A stretch of 64,000 nt of DNA from Cristatella mucedo (lineage: Eukaryota; Bryozoa; Phylactolaemata; Cristatellidae), in contig WPIO01000013.1 in NCBI GenBank assembly GCA_009760855.2, forward strand, positions 4,204,501 to 4,268,500. Direction: 5' to 3'. The translations under genes and the position numbers were made by a program. The notes below the pieces were generated by a model. It was not told the DNA's origin. It did not search any database and saw nothing but the letters and a program-made list of their open reading frames with translations. Shown piece by piece: positions 46,140-59,261 of this stretch; position 1 is the first letter of the stretch, and every line of letters begins with the position of its first letter.

Positions 46140-49013
46140 CCGATTGCCATCAGGTGTTATTGATTAACGATTTTGCAATTTCACGGCTAACCTAGCGGCT
46201 CATGAATATTAAGGCAGCTGCCATGCTCAACCAATCGGTCGGATTGTTCGAGAGCGATTCGGTGACAGTGACAGTGACAGGCTTGGGTAGGCGCGGATGC
46301 CAAGCAAAAAAGCTACAGGCGTCGGGTGGTGCAGGGGGGGAGGGGCGGCGAGCACGGGGGGGGGGGGGGCGCGCGGCGACTGTCGCTGCTGCCTTCGATG
46401 CACCGGCGGCAACCCCTCCCGCAGGAGGAGTGGAGGCAGGAGGAGAGGAGCGGCTCTCTGCTGCCGGTCCTCTCGAGTTTTGCTTGCATCATCGGCAGCA
46501 CACTTGTGAGACGGTAAGGCCGCTGCAGCAGGCATCATACAGGGCACAGCCTACACGTGCGAGGCCACGTACTTACGGTGCTACTAGAAAGCAGCAGCAG
46601 CGCCAGTCGTAGGCGCATAGTCTTCGAGAGAGCCGTGGCAGTGGTGCTTTGCACTCACAATCAATGCTAGGCGCAGCGCGCAACCTGCCTACTTCAAGAA
46701 CGCACAGAGTGCATACAGTTAAAATGAGGTACAATGACACATATCGTGCAAACGGCAACAAGTAACTCACTATGAGCTGAAACCGACACACTCCCGCAAT
46801 CTTTGACTTCCACGGAAAGAAAAAGTCCTAAAATAAGTTAGTTTCTATTCTATAGATGATTAAAAAACACATTCGATCGACGTCACCGAGGAAACTGGAG
46901 ACATTCAAAAGCAGTGATTGCCACGCCGACGGACACTGGTCCAAGGGGATGGACCAGGAAACTCGGTCCTCTGCAATGGCCTGGTCTTGACGTTGGTGTC
47001 ATTTGAAAGCCCATCCGAGCCCATTGCAGGCTGTAGGAGGCCCGTACGTCAGCCATTTTAGAGCAAGACAGGCATATTTTATGGACTTTCCTTTGGTCAA
47101 CGTCGCAGATTGCCGGAAGCTTTGGTTTTGGATTCAAAATCGGTTCAGTGTTACAGTTTGCACATCTAAACATAGTGTCGCATTAGCTCCACTTTTGTGA
47201 AAAATCCTAAGAAATGTGGATTCTGGTCGTGCTGGCGTGACTCTACAGCTAGTGCGCATATTTATATGCACACATATACAGTATGTACATTAGTATCTAA
47301 TTAAATTACTGTGCTCAAGCAGAACAGCTGGCTGCATAAAGGTCAGACCAACAACGACGCAGGTCCCACTGGAGAATGGTCATAGTCATATGCAGCCAGC
47401 AGACCACCAGGCTCAGCGAAAGGCCAACGCCTCGGCCAGTCGGCTCCACCGAGGGATAGTGCACGGTGATAGCCTCAAGCCTTCGATAGAAATACCAGCA
47501 GCAGCAGCAGTAGCAGGAGCTGCTGCTGCTGGCCCGGGTGTTTCCAGAGCAGTCGCCCACCTGACCGTGCTAGCTCTAGTTCCTGCTGTTGCTCTCTAGT
47601 TCCGGCTGTTGCACAGGAACCACCCAGTTCTGCCGGCAGGCTAGCTCGGCTAGCTTATTTGCATTGTCGTCGGCTGACATAACCTTTGCTAATGGCATAC
47701 TTGATCAATCAATACCTGTATGTAAACATCACGCTGCACTTATATACGAAAGGGAAGATACCGATTCAGACCAGGCCGCCCGGTCAGCCTGACTCATGGT
47801 GCCGAATGCCAGGTCGGCTCCTCGAGTAAAGTTGGCAAACTCAGAGGAGGTCAGCCGGTGCTACCATTTTGCTAGGGTGGGCGTGGCTTCGAGTAGAAGC
47901 TTGGACAAGCGACAGGGCGTCACCGATAGTGCACGGCACAATACACCAATGCACCGACTGAGAAGGCTAGTCATGCGGAGCAGCTGGGGTGTGAGAACCC
48001 ATATTTTCTTTTCCAGAGCACGCCGAGTACAAGCAGCCCTGAAGTACGTCTATCGAAGGCACTACGGCCCGCTGTGCTTCCACTGATTCGAGGCAAGTCA
48101 AGATGGCAGGCATCCCACTTCCGCAATTGTTGCACCGACGAAACCAACGGCGGTGGCTGCATGCAAGCACTGTGAGTAACAGAACTGGGCCCGAGCTGGA
48201 CGATTCTAGACAATCGGGAGCATGCTGAAGGTGGCACCAGGCACCACAAGAAAGTAAGGAGGAGAGAGAGAGAGAGAGGCCTTGCATTATTTTCCATTGC
48301 AATGTCGGTAAAAGCTGGGTCGATGGAAATGCCAAGCCTGAGAGCACTAACTGACCAAGAAGACAAAGGCAGATCTTTATTCCTCCTGGCGCTGCCTTCG
48401 AAAAAGCCTACACAGTCAGAAAGAGAGGCTGCTGCCTTCTCTCTCCCCTCCCTCTACTCCCACCCCTCTCCTCCAAAGGTACCTGCCTCTGCACCGGATC
48501 GCTGTGGCAACGGGCGGCTGTGTGCACACGTGGGGAGGCGAAGCGTAGGCAGTGGCCCAAATCGGCAGCGGCGGCAGCGGCGGCGGGCTGCGATACGACG
48601 AGAGCGAAGCGATAAGCGCCGGTCCCAGCGGCAGCCAGAGATTGCCGGGCCAGGTATTTGCCCCTCGACTCGAGTCAGATAGGAGTGGATGAACAAACTG
48701 CAGCAGCTGCCTCCACAGTGGCCAAGGACTCAAGGTGGGTGCACCGACACGCGCTGCCCAGGCCGGAGGTGCGTGGAGGCAGCTGGGGGTGGGGGGGGGG
48801 CTCTGCTTGCAGACCAGCTCAGCCGAGCTGCCTGCAGGTCGCAAGCATTCTTGCTCGTAGCTCGTACACGCGGGCAAGCTCAGACGCGCCCCATTCTTTG
48901 GCTGCTATGCTAAGCCAAAGGCGGGGAGATCGTCGGCCCATTGGTGGCCGAGGTCAACTGTCTCGCACAAGGAATCAAGCCAGCAGCTAATACACGTGGA
49001 ACATCACTCCCCT

Positions 49014-49103
<90 letters not shown>

Positions 49104-51540
49104 GGAAGCACGTGCACATAATGTGTGTCCAAGCGCGTGCATAGAATCCTGCGCTGCAGCAGGAGGTGGGATGTAAGCAGTACGTGCCTAAGTGCTACGC
49201 TAAGGCAGTTTTCGTGCCAAAGTAGCTGCTGAGCGACGCAAGCGATCGATGATAAGCGGCCGGCTGCTCAGCAGGACCCGTGGAGCCCATCATCGCCCTC
49301 TATCCCTACCACCTCTGATCAAGGCAGGCAATCGAAAACCACAGCCTGCCTCCTTCTGATAGAGCATACTTCTCAGCTGCAGTAGTAGTCTAACCGGCCA
49401 AAGATATGGTCCATTTCCATCTGAGAGGTTAAACAGAGCAGATCCAAATCAGTGGCATTACCCGGGCTGACGCCTAGCTGCCGGGGATTACTGGACACGG
49501 CAGCTTATGCATCCAGCACCAGCATTGCCACACCCTGCACAATTGACATAACTAGCAGTGGTGACCTGACAGCACAGCAGCAGCAGCTTCCAGGTTGCCT
49601 TTTGCAGTGAACCAATGAGGGCCACAAGTTTAGTCCCTCCCCCTGCCCCCTGCAGGCAATCAGTGCTGCACAGGGCCAAATTGCCAGGTCAGGGGATCAG
49701 ATCCAGCAGTCGGTGGCAGATGCTCCACCCCACTGCTCAAACTGACCGTCTGTGGCACTACTGCTCGACAGGTCAGCAGCAGCCTGTGCGGCCTCTACTG
49801 GCAGCCAGAGCAGGGCCATTGCTAGGACAGCAGTCGAGTGATCTGGCCTAGATTGGCCTCAGCAGCCGGATGACATTCCTCCTACCTCTTCCCCCCCCCC
49901 CCCCCGAGAGACACGGCTACAGACACAGCCATTTTGCTATGACCGGCTTATCGCTTGATCGAGGGTCAACTGGAAGGGCTGCCAGCATCAACAGCCTATC
50001 GAAATCTGTGTTGCTTAAATCCAGGATTTTCGTGCCGGGGGGCCTCACTTTCACAGTCAACGAAGTGGGATGATGGTGTGGCTGAGTCACCACCTAGAAA
50101 TGGCCGTTAGCCAAAACTTCAGAAGCAGTGCTTTGCCTGAGCTGCCTACTCCCTCTCACCTCGTGACGTGTGTGGCCTTGCCTAGACTTAGCAAACCAGC
50201 TTACGCAAACTTCTTCGATAAGCTAGCCGGCAACAGCTGCCTGGCAATCCAACAAATCTGACTTAACAGTGCCCCAGTGCAGGCGTTCATCACGGGGCAG
50301 ATGGCAATTCAGCTAGCTTTAACAGAATGAACACGGTCACTCGGCGATCGGTATCGACGCGGTGAGCTGCCATGTCGACAGTATTGAGGAGAGACAAAAT
50401 GTGAAATTCTTGTTGCAAAATCTACAGAGTAACACCGGACTAGACCGATATCAAGCTAAAAAGGGGCAAACAACTATGGACTGGAGAATCAAGCTTGCCG
50501 TGGCTGACATTGGCAATAAACGACGATAAACCAAGGCAGAAAACGGTCCTCAATAGGCAACCACTGCCGTCACCCAACTAACTAATGAAATGCTAACGGC
50601 TTCTCCTGCTGAATAAAAGCAGGGCCTAAACTGTCTAAATTTTACCAGGGGCCACCACCGTCTAGACGCTGCTGCCAGACCCAATAATCGAATCATCGCC
50701 TGCCCCAACTAGCACCACTGCTCCCACCCTCCGACAGTACAATGGAGCTCTGGGTGAACCGGTTGAGCTTGCACAGGCGTATCTTCCCGCCAGCCTGGAA
50801 TACCGGGCGCAGCTGCTCAGCCCTTAAAATAGAATGCTAGAAAGCTGCATCTTGCTTAGTCGCTGGTCATCAGAATGTGCATACCATCAGACAAGCCGGA
50901 TGCAATGCAATCACTCGAGAGGGTGCATGCAAAGGGGCATAGCCTTGCAGGTTGTAGCAGACACAGCAGCTCTATCACTCGGGATTTACAAAAAAAGGAG
51001 CAATCTCTACCATGGTGGCAATGGGGCAGGACATGCTTAGTCCGCAGCAGAGGCAGCAGCACGAGCGTGTGACGACGGCCTTCCAGACAAGCTTGCTAGT
51101 ATCTGGGCTTCGATAGGGCTACCAGACGCGTACGCGCAGCTTTTTCTCAGAACTGTTTGCCAACGAGCTGAGTCTACTGAAGGCAGCTTGGCCGCAGCCA
51201 CAGACTGATCAGCCGAATTCCCAGGGTTCCTTTTGCAGGCTGACATATTCTGGTCGTAGCCCCTTAAAGATTAGCTTACCTCAGTCGACAGCCGAATCCT
51301 AGTGTGTAGCTATTACTATATTTGACAGGCTGGTGAAAGCCCAAGCAGCCGCTCAAATGGCTGCCCTACACCATCCCCCCAGAGAGATCGCCGAGATGGC
51401 TGCCGCCTGTGATGCAATTGATGTTGCAGGCTTTCCCTAGCAGGTCCGTGAAATGGCCAAGATGGAGCACATGCAAGCCAAAGTGTCTTCTTGGCACCAG
51501 CCTGGCTGCACTAGAGGACAGTGCAGCTCCGACTACTCGT
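46140..51540. other. SWIB intron sequence without recognised gene
   Basis: No convincing exon. It contains G-rich low complexity (46320-46370), a GA run at 48261-48281 and the GA array at 49018. A minus-strand frame at 47173-46883 begins MFRCANCNTEPILNPKPKLP but has no clear family. The stretch 46880-47200 may be an unclassified repeat. Open frames at 48302-48990 show no domain. Confidence 0.5.
49018..49101. repeat. (GA)n microsatellite
   Basis: About 41 pure GA repeats. Confidence 0.96.
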
Positions 51541-51554
51541 GGTCGCGGTTGCAT

Positions 51555-51580
51555 TCCCTCTCTCTCCCTCTCTCTCTCCC

Positions 51581-51642
<62 letters not shown>

Positions 51643-51672
51643 TCTCTCTATCTCTCTCTCTCTCTCTCTCTG
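51555..51672. repeat. (CT)n microsatellite
   Basis: CT array broken by CCCT at regular intervals on its left side, pure in 51595-51637. Confidence 0.95.
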
Positions 51673-52706
51673 AACCTCAACTAAAAAATGTTCGTTCGTT
51701 GGCTCGGGTTACTCAACGTGTCAGATTAGGTTTATTCCGCGAGTTAGCTCAAGTTACTCTGCCCATGGACGGCAGGGACGTCATCCAGCAACAGACATCC
51801 ACGACTCCAGACGACGCCGAAGACGATGGTGTCTCATGCAATATGCATCGCTCGCGACTGAGGCCTTGAGCCCAGGCCGCTGGCGAACTGAACAACTGCG
51901 ACTTCTTGTGCCATTCGGGACGTTCTCATAACTGATTTGCTGAGCCGTGCTGTGCAGACAGCGACACCCTCAAGCTGGTTCGCCCTGCAGGTGCTCTGCT
52001 GGCCAGGGCCAGGCTGGCTGCTGGGAATGCCGACAATCTGACACCACGGCCGATTTGGCTCATAACCGGTTCAGCTGCATGGCTGAGCCACAAAGGAGCA
52101 CAAAACAAAAACAGCACCAGGCACCACAGCTGCCGTTAGGCAGCAGCTAAGGTGTAGGCTCTAGCCCTAGCTGAGCTGCAAAGCACTCGGCACTGGCAGC
52201 ACAGCCGGTCCTGCCTTCAGCCAATCGACCCTCAATCCTACTAGTAGCTACTCACAATGCAAGCGACTTGCAGCAGCCGACGGCAGTGGTGTGCCAGATG
52301 GTCACTGAAATCGCAAAGCCTCGACAGCCGCAGTGTCGCTGCAGCAAGGGTGGCTACAGCACTTGCATGCACACTGCCTGTTCTTCACCAGAGCAGCACC
52401 AGCTATCAAAGGGGGAGGGCCGAGTGCCGGAGGCTGCCACGGCCACTGGGTTCTTGCCACCGACTGCACATAAAAACCACTCAAAATCAGTGCTGCTCAG
52501 CCGGCCAGTAATATGTGTAAACTCCACTGATTGCGGCCGACAGCTGTCTGACCAGATGACCTCTCTGCCTACCCTTCCCAGACTGGCTGGCCTTGCTGCA
52601 GCAGCAGCAGAACGAAACGCCTGCCTCCACTGGACTAAGCGACCACGATGACATCCTATTGCAGCACAGCAAAGTATGTCGAGCCGGCCTGAACAATAAT
52701 AGCTGC
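51673..52706. other. SWIB intron sequence without recognised gene
   Basis: A + strand frame to 51869 includes RSLARVTQRVRLGLFRELAQ, but no family or splice pair is evident. The rest is unique-looking sequence with CAG clusters. Confidence 0.45.
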
Positions 52707-52777
52707 GATCAGGCCCGTGTGTGTGCCTAGGGACGAAGCACAGATCAGGCCTGTGTGTGTGCCTAGGGACGAAGCAC
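52707..52777. repeat. Tandem duplication, 35-base unit, period 36
   Basis: Units 52707-52741 and 52743-52777 differ at one base (AGGCCCGTGT versus AGGCCTGTGT). Each carries a GTGTGTGCCTAGGGACGAAG core. Confidence 0.9.
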
Positions 52778-52817
52778 GTCCACAGTCAGTCACAGGTGAC
52801 GACTGTCCTGCTACTGG

Positions 52818-52985
52818 AACGTGATAGCCCAGGAGTAAAGTGCTTGCTCTTCACGAACGAGGTCACGTGGGTTCGGATCCTGCAGTTGGGCGATTCTTTA
52901 TTACCAACTGCAAGCAGTGGTGATAGCCGATAGCCGGCTCTTCTGGTGCTATACAAATAAGGCTGCTAAATCAGCTAAGATTTCT
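52818..52985 (+). mobile_element. SINE S1 (tRNA-derived), well preserved
   Basis: A-box-like TAGCCCAGGAGTAAAGTGC (about 52826) and B box GGGTTCGGATCC (52869-52880). These are followed by stem arms 52881-52889 and 52904-52912 (TGCAGTTGG / CCAACTGCA), the CTATACAAATAAGGCTGCTA end and an AAGATTTC tail. Confidence 0.85.
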
Positions 52986-53974
52986 TTGGTGCCTGATGAA
53001 GCGAAGCAGCAGCAGCCATGACCGACGGTAGCCATGTGGATCGGATCGAGCTCAGCAGCATCCGGTGCACAACGAGTCGCCATGTCATCCATACATGCAC
53101 ACGCACGTACAGGGCAAAACTCGACAGCAAGGGCAGTCTGTCATGACAATTGTAACTGCCATGTAAAAGTCGAATAAAGATCCGGCGATTTGCAGCTCCG
53201 TTTAATGTGGTGGAACAGCGGCTTCAGAGGCTATCACTCCCACTTGTATACATGGCGTCCGATTACATTTGGCGTCGTACAAGCTCCCAACAGCACACCC
53301 TGCTGCCCTGCCCCTCGTCAATGCGGGCGATGCACGGAAACGCTGGAGGGGCTCGTTCTTTGTAGGTGGCAGGCAGTGATTGCATACAGCTAGGTTAGCC
53401 GTTGAGCAAGTGCAGCACCCGGCGGTAACAACTCTTTTTTCTTTTCCTTTAATTAAAAGGCATTTCCAAAGGCAACGAAGGCATTCAGACACTTTTCTGC
53501 TTCGCTCACGGACCGTTGAACAAAGTCAGCCACCATGGTTAAACTAGAGCAGCTAGGTCGCCGCACAAGCCGCAGACCGGCCGCTAACCGCTTTCAACCG
53601 CTCGAAAGCACTCTGCTCGACCAGGATGATCGGCTGTTCATACCCAATTTAGCCACGTCAGCACATAGCACACCTCTTCCAGTGTATTTTGAAGCAGCTC
53701 TCAATCACCAGCGGCAGCACCGACGGGGGGGGGGGGTGAGCCTGCCGAACAGCTGCACGGATTTGATGCTAATATTGAATCAGGTGGCAAGCATTAATGG
53801 TTTAGCAGGATTGCATCCGCTCTCTCACGACATGCTCTCACCAAGCTTCACACGGAACGGTGAAGAGTAAGAGATAGAGGGAAACATAGATTTAGGGCAG
53901 AAGCAGTGACAGGCCACTAATACAGTGAGAGCAGAGAAACAGGGACAGAGAAAGATAGCAGAGAGGAGAAAGAT

Positions 53975-54060
<86 letters not shown>

Positions 54061-55570
54061 TGAGAGAGAGAGAGTGAGGGAGAGAGACAGATAGCAGAGA
54101 GGGAGGACCTTGCACAAGTCCATCGAGCACAGCAAAGACCATAGGTCCTACAATACATTGGGGCTCCAGCTTTTTGATCGCCCACCTTACTGCTCATGCT
54201 TACGCTGTTCCCACCTTACTCCTCGTGCCTACAGGGTCGCGGTCTGCTGCCGGACCTTGGCAGGCTTGCTGCATCACTCGGAGTGTTTATGTCAACCCAC
54301 TCTGTGGGCAAATGGGCATTTCTAGGCCAGGGTGACATGCCCAAAGGAAATGAATACGATCCAGGCACCAGGGACAGGCTGCAGAATCCGAGTCCGCTGG
54401 GGGGGGGGCAGATTCAAGCCTGCTGCCTACCGGTCAAGGAGGCCAGCCGGCTGGTTTTGCCAAAATGGGAGGGGGCAGTCTCATCCTTCACTGACCGCTG
54501 GATAATGCTTTGGAGGCAGGCCTCTGCTCTCCTGCAAGCGACCCTGCCGAAGCCATGCCTGATCGGCTCGGGTCAAAGCAGTCAGTGGCTGTGCTTAAAA
54601 AGAACCAAAGCCGACTGGGGCAGCTACAGTTGGCACAGTGCCAGATTAGTTTCGTCGGGGCGCCCCTCCCCCCCCTGCTGCCCACTCGAGCCACCTTCGG
54701 CCAGCTAGAGCGATTTCCTTCATGGCTTGGCATGGGCCCACGAGGAAAACAAGAGTGTCCGAACCAACTCCTGCCACCGGCTGCCCTCCCCTACATGGCC
54801 GATGCATCGGTTAGTACCAAAGGAAAAGAAAGCCTGCAACGAAAGACAGACTACTGCCGTGCAGACGGCCGGCTGTTAGTCTAAGCCAGTTAGCTCCGGT
54901 CTGCTTCAGTGGTGGTCGAGGCCACACTGGTCTATCTCCCCTGGCTAGGCGATGGCTTGCAGCGAACGAAGCAGCTATTTGCTCAAAGAACCACCAACTC
55001 CCCACCCTGTCTGTCCCCCTCCAGTTCGGCATCCGGGTACACAAAATTTGTCAAATCAAGTACCTACCAAAATTGGATGGGCGGTGCCACTGACCACGTG
55101 TCCTCTCAGGCCAAACTTTCTGGCAAGCTGCCAGTGGCCCCAGCCACAGCCCATAGCCACAGGCTAGCCAACAGCTCACATCCAAGCCGGTCGGGCTGCA
55201 CGGTCCCACTTCAGAAAAACTAGTCTCGGTAGGTAAAGGTCTGGAGTGTGCATCAACCAGCCCCTCCCCCCCCCCCCCGATCGGCCGGACCAGCTGCTGG
55301 GACAAGGCGGTGGTCACACGACGAGTCACGGGAGGGGAGAGGAGGGGGGGGGCAAGCAGCTACTACCTGAAATGAAATAAGGCTGCAGGCGATTGGCTAC
55401 AGCAGGAACCAGGACGTGGTTATGGTCGAACTAAAGCTAGGCAGCTCGGTGATTGCATGCCGACACAGTAATCATCAGCAGCATATCCAGGTGCAATTCC
55501 AACTAGAAGTGCTGCTAACTGGAGTACTGCCAACGGTCAAGCATGAGCATCAGCATGAGTCGCATGTCTG
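52986..55570. other. SWIB intron sequence without recognised gene
   Basis: It contains the GA array at 53975-54075, several G and C runs (53727, 54659, 55266, 55345) and a 111-codon frame at 53535-53870 with an excellent start context (GCCACCATGG) but no recognisable protein family. No transposon is evident. Confidence 0.5.
53975..54075. repeat. (GA)n microsatellite
   Basis: Pure GA from about 53979 to 54050, then GA broken by CGAG and TGAG. Confidence 0.95.
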
Positions 55571-55830
55571 CAGAAATGTAATGTAATGTATCTCCGTCTG
55601 CAACTCCACAAGGAAAAAGAGGATGTTGCGCAGGAGAGTTTTGTAAAGCGCACTTCACAGCCTAAGCGGCTTTCGGGACGCATTCGGTAGCCAAGAGACT
55701 TCATCTCACACAACAAAGAGAAAGCGGGAAGCATAGTTGAATCAGGAGAGCAGTTGAGGTAGTGATTAGTATGGAAGTAGCAGCTCAGGACGGCTGGAAA
55801 GGATGTGCCGTAGTCGGCAGGTGGAGAGAG

Positions 55831-55912
<82 letters not shown>

Positions 55913-56330
55913 GTCGTTGCGTAAGAACTGTGGGTGCGAAATTCACGGTCTATGACCTGCAGAGCAAGATCATCTGTCACCAAAGGTTTTTAAGCCAAGG
56001 AATTTAACAGCTAATTTATTGTCCACACAGGACCTGAGGGCTCAAAGAGGGTGTGACTGGTGCAGCAGTTCAGCTGGGTACGACGGAGCCAAGCCGCAGT
56101 GGGCCTCGTGGGTCAGCGTAAGAACTCTGCCCTGCATCAATTGATCAACCGGCAGCCATCCTAGCTCTTTTAGCAAAGAAGACACGTGGTCAAACCTCTG
56201 GGACTTGAAAACTAGCCTTGCAACTATATTGATAGCCAGCTGCCGTGGCCTAGTTGCTTTCTTTGGGAGCCCAGCCAAAAGGGAATCACAATTATCAAGC
56301 CGAGACAGAACTACGGAGCTGGTTTAAATT
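55571..56330 (-). mobile_element. LINE family 2, 3' 0.75 kb with an internal GA array
   Basis: On the minus strand the RT C-terminal region (56278-56042, with RPRQLAINIVARLVFKSQRF and LLKELGWLPVDQ) is followed by the family 2 end blocks and a TACATTACATTACA tail. A (GA)n array at 55826-55910 splits the end block where the other copies read GGAGAGTAG. Confidence 0.82.
55826..55910. repeat. (GA)n microsatellite inside LINE family 2
   Basis: About 40 GA repeats, located between GTCGGCAGGTGGAGAG and CTGTCGTTGCGTAAGAAC. Both flanks belong to the LINE. Confidence 0.95.
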
Positions 56331-56639
56331 TTTTGCAAGCCACCGTGGAAGACAGAAGCAGCTCCAAAGAAGCCTCAACGAAAGCACTCCTGACATTACA
56401 TACACCGGCTGATGGGAAAACGCCGAGAGTATGGACAACAGGACAAGAGCCAGTGCGATCCATCTATCTGCTCTGCTCTCTTTCCTTTCCTCCCCACTCT
56501 CTCTCTCTCTCTCTCTCTTTCCCCATTTTTCTCATTTCCACCTTTGTTCTTTCTCATTCTCCTAACTCCCTCTCTCTCTCCTCCCTTTCTACACTTGCCC
56601 TCTCCTTCCTATTTCTCCATCCCTAGCAAAACAGTATTA

Positions 56640-57362
56640 ATAATAGTCACCGTCCTCATAAAACATGTGTACAGTTCCTTAAGAAAGCTAAATCTTTCTA
56701 GGCACTGCACATAGACTGGAAAGGAAGCATGTCAATGGATTATTGATAGCATGTACAAATATGCATGATGCATAAGCACACGGAGGACAATTTCCACGGA
56801 CCAAATGATGGGGGGAATAGGTGGGTGTCTAGCTTTTTTTTTAAATGCCATGCAAGTCGGTGGTGAGCTCCAGGATGAAAGATGAACCGGAGGCTTACCT
56901 TACCCGTTTGGGCTTGATTAGAGGCAGGGCCCACTCAGAGCAGTGACTTGTACTGTGATTAAGCAGAGGAGAAAGTATTACAAAATAAGTATGCTGGATC
57001 AAGTCAACAAACGAATCTAAAGTGGTGACAGACTAGATCTTAAAGTCGATGCACTACTTGATCCATAAAAAATAAATCTTAGCCGGTTTAACAGCCTCAT
57101 TTGTATAGCAGCAGAAGAGCCTTGTCGGCTACCACCACCACTTGCAGTTGGCAATAAAGGATTGCCCAACTGCAGCTTTCTAACTGTCAACCTCGGTCGT
57201 GAGAGCGAGCACCTTACCTCCTGGACTGTCGCGGCCCTAATTTTCGCAATGCTACTGAGCTGAAAGTAGGCATCGGATGCTTATGCGCAGCTAAAGCTGT
57301 CGTCTAGCAAAAGGTGACTTTCGAACGGGATGCCCACAGAAGCTATAGGTGACATGCAACAT
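56640..57362 (-). mobile_element. Decayed L2-like LINE 3' part, split by a SINE
   Basis: TTCTTAAGGAACTGTACAC-type 3' end, then diverged C-terminal sequence. Beyond the SINE S1 insertion at 57064-57236 the LINE resumes with AATTTTCGCAATGCTACTGA (complement of the HNIAK region) to about 57362. Confidence 0.72.
57064..57236 (-). mobile_element. SINE S1 inserted in the L2-like LINE
   Basis: Minus-strand order: GAGGTAAGGTGCTCGCTCTC head, a diverged B-box region, stem arms 57143-57151 and 57166-57174 (TGCAGTTGG / CCAACTGCA on +), the CTATACAAATGAGGCTGTTA end and an AAGATTTATTTT tail. Confidence 0.83.
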
Positions 57363-57693
57363 GGCCGAGCCCGTGTGAGGGAACGAACGTGGTAGAACTG
57401 CACGGAAAAGTGCAGCCATTGGCCTCCACGCACCGAGTCTGCCGACGGCAGGCCGGTGACAAATGAAAACCACTCACTAACTTTCAAAGGCAGTAGCGTG
57501 AGCAGCACTGCACCGATGTGCAGGCATTGCAGCTCTCGACAAGCCGCGCCCCCTCGGTTACATGGCGACGTGCAAGTCATCAAAAACAAAACAGGCGTGC
57601 CGGGCTCGAAGCAGCTCATAGAGGAAAATGAGCACTGCAGAGTGGCTCTGCAGCAGCACAAGCTGCAGCTACACGTGACGCCATCTTGCTTAC

Positions 57694-57761
57694 CTGGTTC
57701 GTGCCCATGACGGCAGCCAGCTCCTCAGACAGAAGGCACGGCTTGCTGTATGCCGACTGGC
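57694..57761 (-). CDS. SWIB-domain protein, first recognised exon
   Basis: On the minus strand, acceptor CATTCTACTTCAG is followed by two bases of a split codon and then QSAYSKPCLLSEELAAVMGT and NQ, ending at donor CAG|GTAAGC. The Y-x-KP-x-x-LS-x-ELA-x-x-x-G motif is the entry segment of the SWIB domain. It joins in phase 0 to the exon at 40905, across a 16.8 kb intron. The four exons give 82 residues, a complete SWIB domain. UAF30/SPP27-type proteins carry a DEK_C domain and a Lys-rich linker before the SWIB domain. I could not find those exons between 57762 and 64000, so they may lie beyond the window. The likely role is chromatin or pol I-associated transcription, inferred from the family. 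Confidence 0.93.
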
Positions 57762-58529
57762 CTGAAGTAGAATGAAAGATGGATTAGTGGGGGGGGGGGG
57801 TTCAACACACAGCCAAGGTGAGCTGCTTCATGTACACCGATGTCTGACTCTGTCTAACCCAGCAAGGCAACAGACCAAGGTGGAGGCAACGACACTTGGC
57901 AGCATCAAAATAGGTGTACCATCTTCAGGTAAGGGGGTGTGTATGTGTGCACATGCTTGTATGATTGTGTGTGTGTGTGTGTGTGTGTGTCTGTGTGCAC
58001 TTGCTTTAGTCAAGGTTTGCAACTCGTACACATTACTGCTACATCATTATGTGTGGGCCACGACCCAGCACTCCATCAACTGATCTCGATCAGCTGGAGG
58101 ATCGATCGATCGATGGATGGCAACCCACCGAATGGCGATCCAGACCTGCAGCTCAAGCACCGGCCATGCTGACCGCTGCCGCCACCGCACGTGCCCAGCA
58201 GGTGCTTGAATTGAGTGCTTCACATATGACATCACATTAACAAACCGCTCGTCCTCATTGCTGCCTGCGGCTAGAGCTTCAGCCAGACGGCCGAGCTGCT
58301 TCTCTTGAAATCCGCTTCCAAACTAGCTCTAGTCGGCTGCGTGCGAACCAAGGCAATCTGCCACTCACAGTGCATACATGCTAACATCGCTCTGCAATCA
58401 CTAACGCTAACATTCGCTGCAAGGCAAAAGTGGCCGGACCACCCTGTCGGCTGGCAGTCACGCGACATGTTTCGCAAGCATTTGCAGAGCACCGTTGGGC
58501 AAACTAGTATGAGGGCTACTGTGTATTTG

Positions 58530-58579
58530 TGTGTGTGCATGTGTATGGTGTGTGTGTGTGTGCGTGCGTGCATGCGTGC

Positions 58580-58620
<41 letters not shown>
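58530..58620. repeat. (GT)n and GTGC repeat
   Basis: GTGT and GCGTGCAT units, pure GT from about 58585 to 58620. Confidence 0.93.
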
Positions 58621-58622
<2 letters not shown>

Positions 58623-59161
58623 GGGTCTGCTGGTTCCCCTCTCCGACCAGTGCTGAGAAGATGGGAGGGGAGGGCAATCATGCGATCGGCTACCGGGGCT
58701 GCAAATTCGAAATGACAACATGAGCTCACGAAGGGCCGGCTTGCTGTTTCACCGGTTTTCGAACAGTCACTTCCGGCTTGGTCAGGAGTCCAAAGACCAA
58801 ACCAATTGAGTTCACCAAACGATGGCTGCATACAAGGTCATCGGCAAACCAAGGATTGCAAAACTTCTAGCCATGGTACTCAAGTTTTAGCCAAGGCAAA
58901 CCGATCGGTGAATTGATCGAAGGAATGTGCCAAACAGCCGTCCCATTTCGGTCGAATCTAAGCCATCGCCAGCTGCTACCACACCCCCAGACAGGCTAGT
59001 AGTGTCCTTCCCTTTGCAATGTAGGCGATTCTTGCCTGCTTCTACGGATATTGATGGAAGTAGGCAAAGTAGACAAATAAACACAGCAATCCTTCAGCAA
59101 TGAGCCAATAGGCACACCGGTGCATTGAACAGCCAGTCTGTGAGAGAGAGGGGGGCAAGGG

Positions 59162-59261
<100 letters not shown>

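Noticed and set aside
46883-47173. Minus-strand frame starting MFRCANCNTEPI as a zinc-binding exon
   Set aside because: Only four cysteines in the first half, no splice sites matched, and the surrounding sequence looks like a decayed repeat.
53535-53870. 111-codon frame with an optimal start context
   Set aside because: A good Kozak match alone is weak. There is no recognisable domain, it includes a G-run translation, and it lies in the SWIB intron on the opposite strand.
58370-58440. Minus-strand segment with GCAG acceptor and GTGAGT donor, possible SWIB upstream exon
   Set aside because: The phase fits, but the peptide (NVSVSDCRAMLACMH) has no DEK_C or Lys-rich character.
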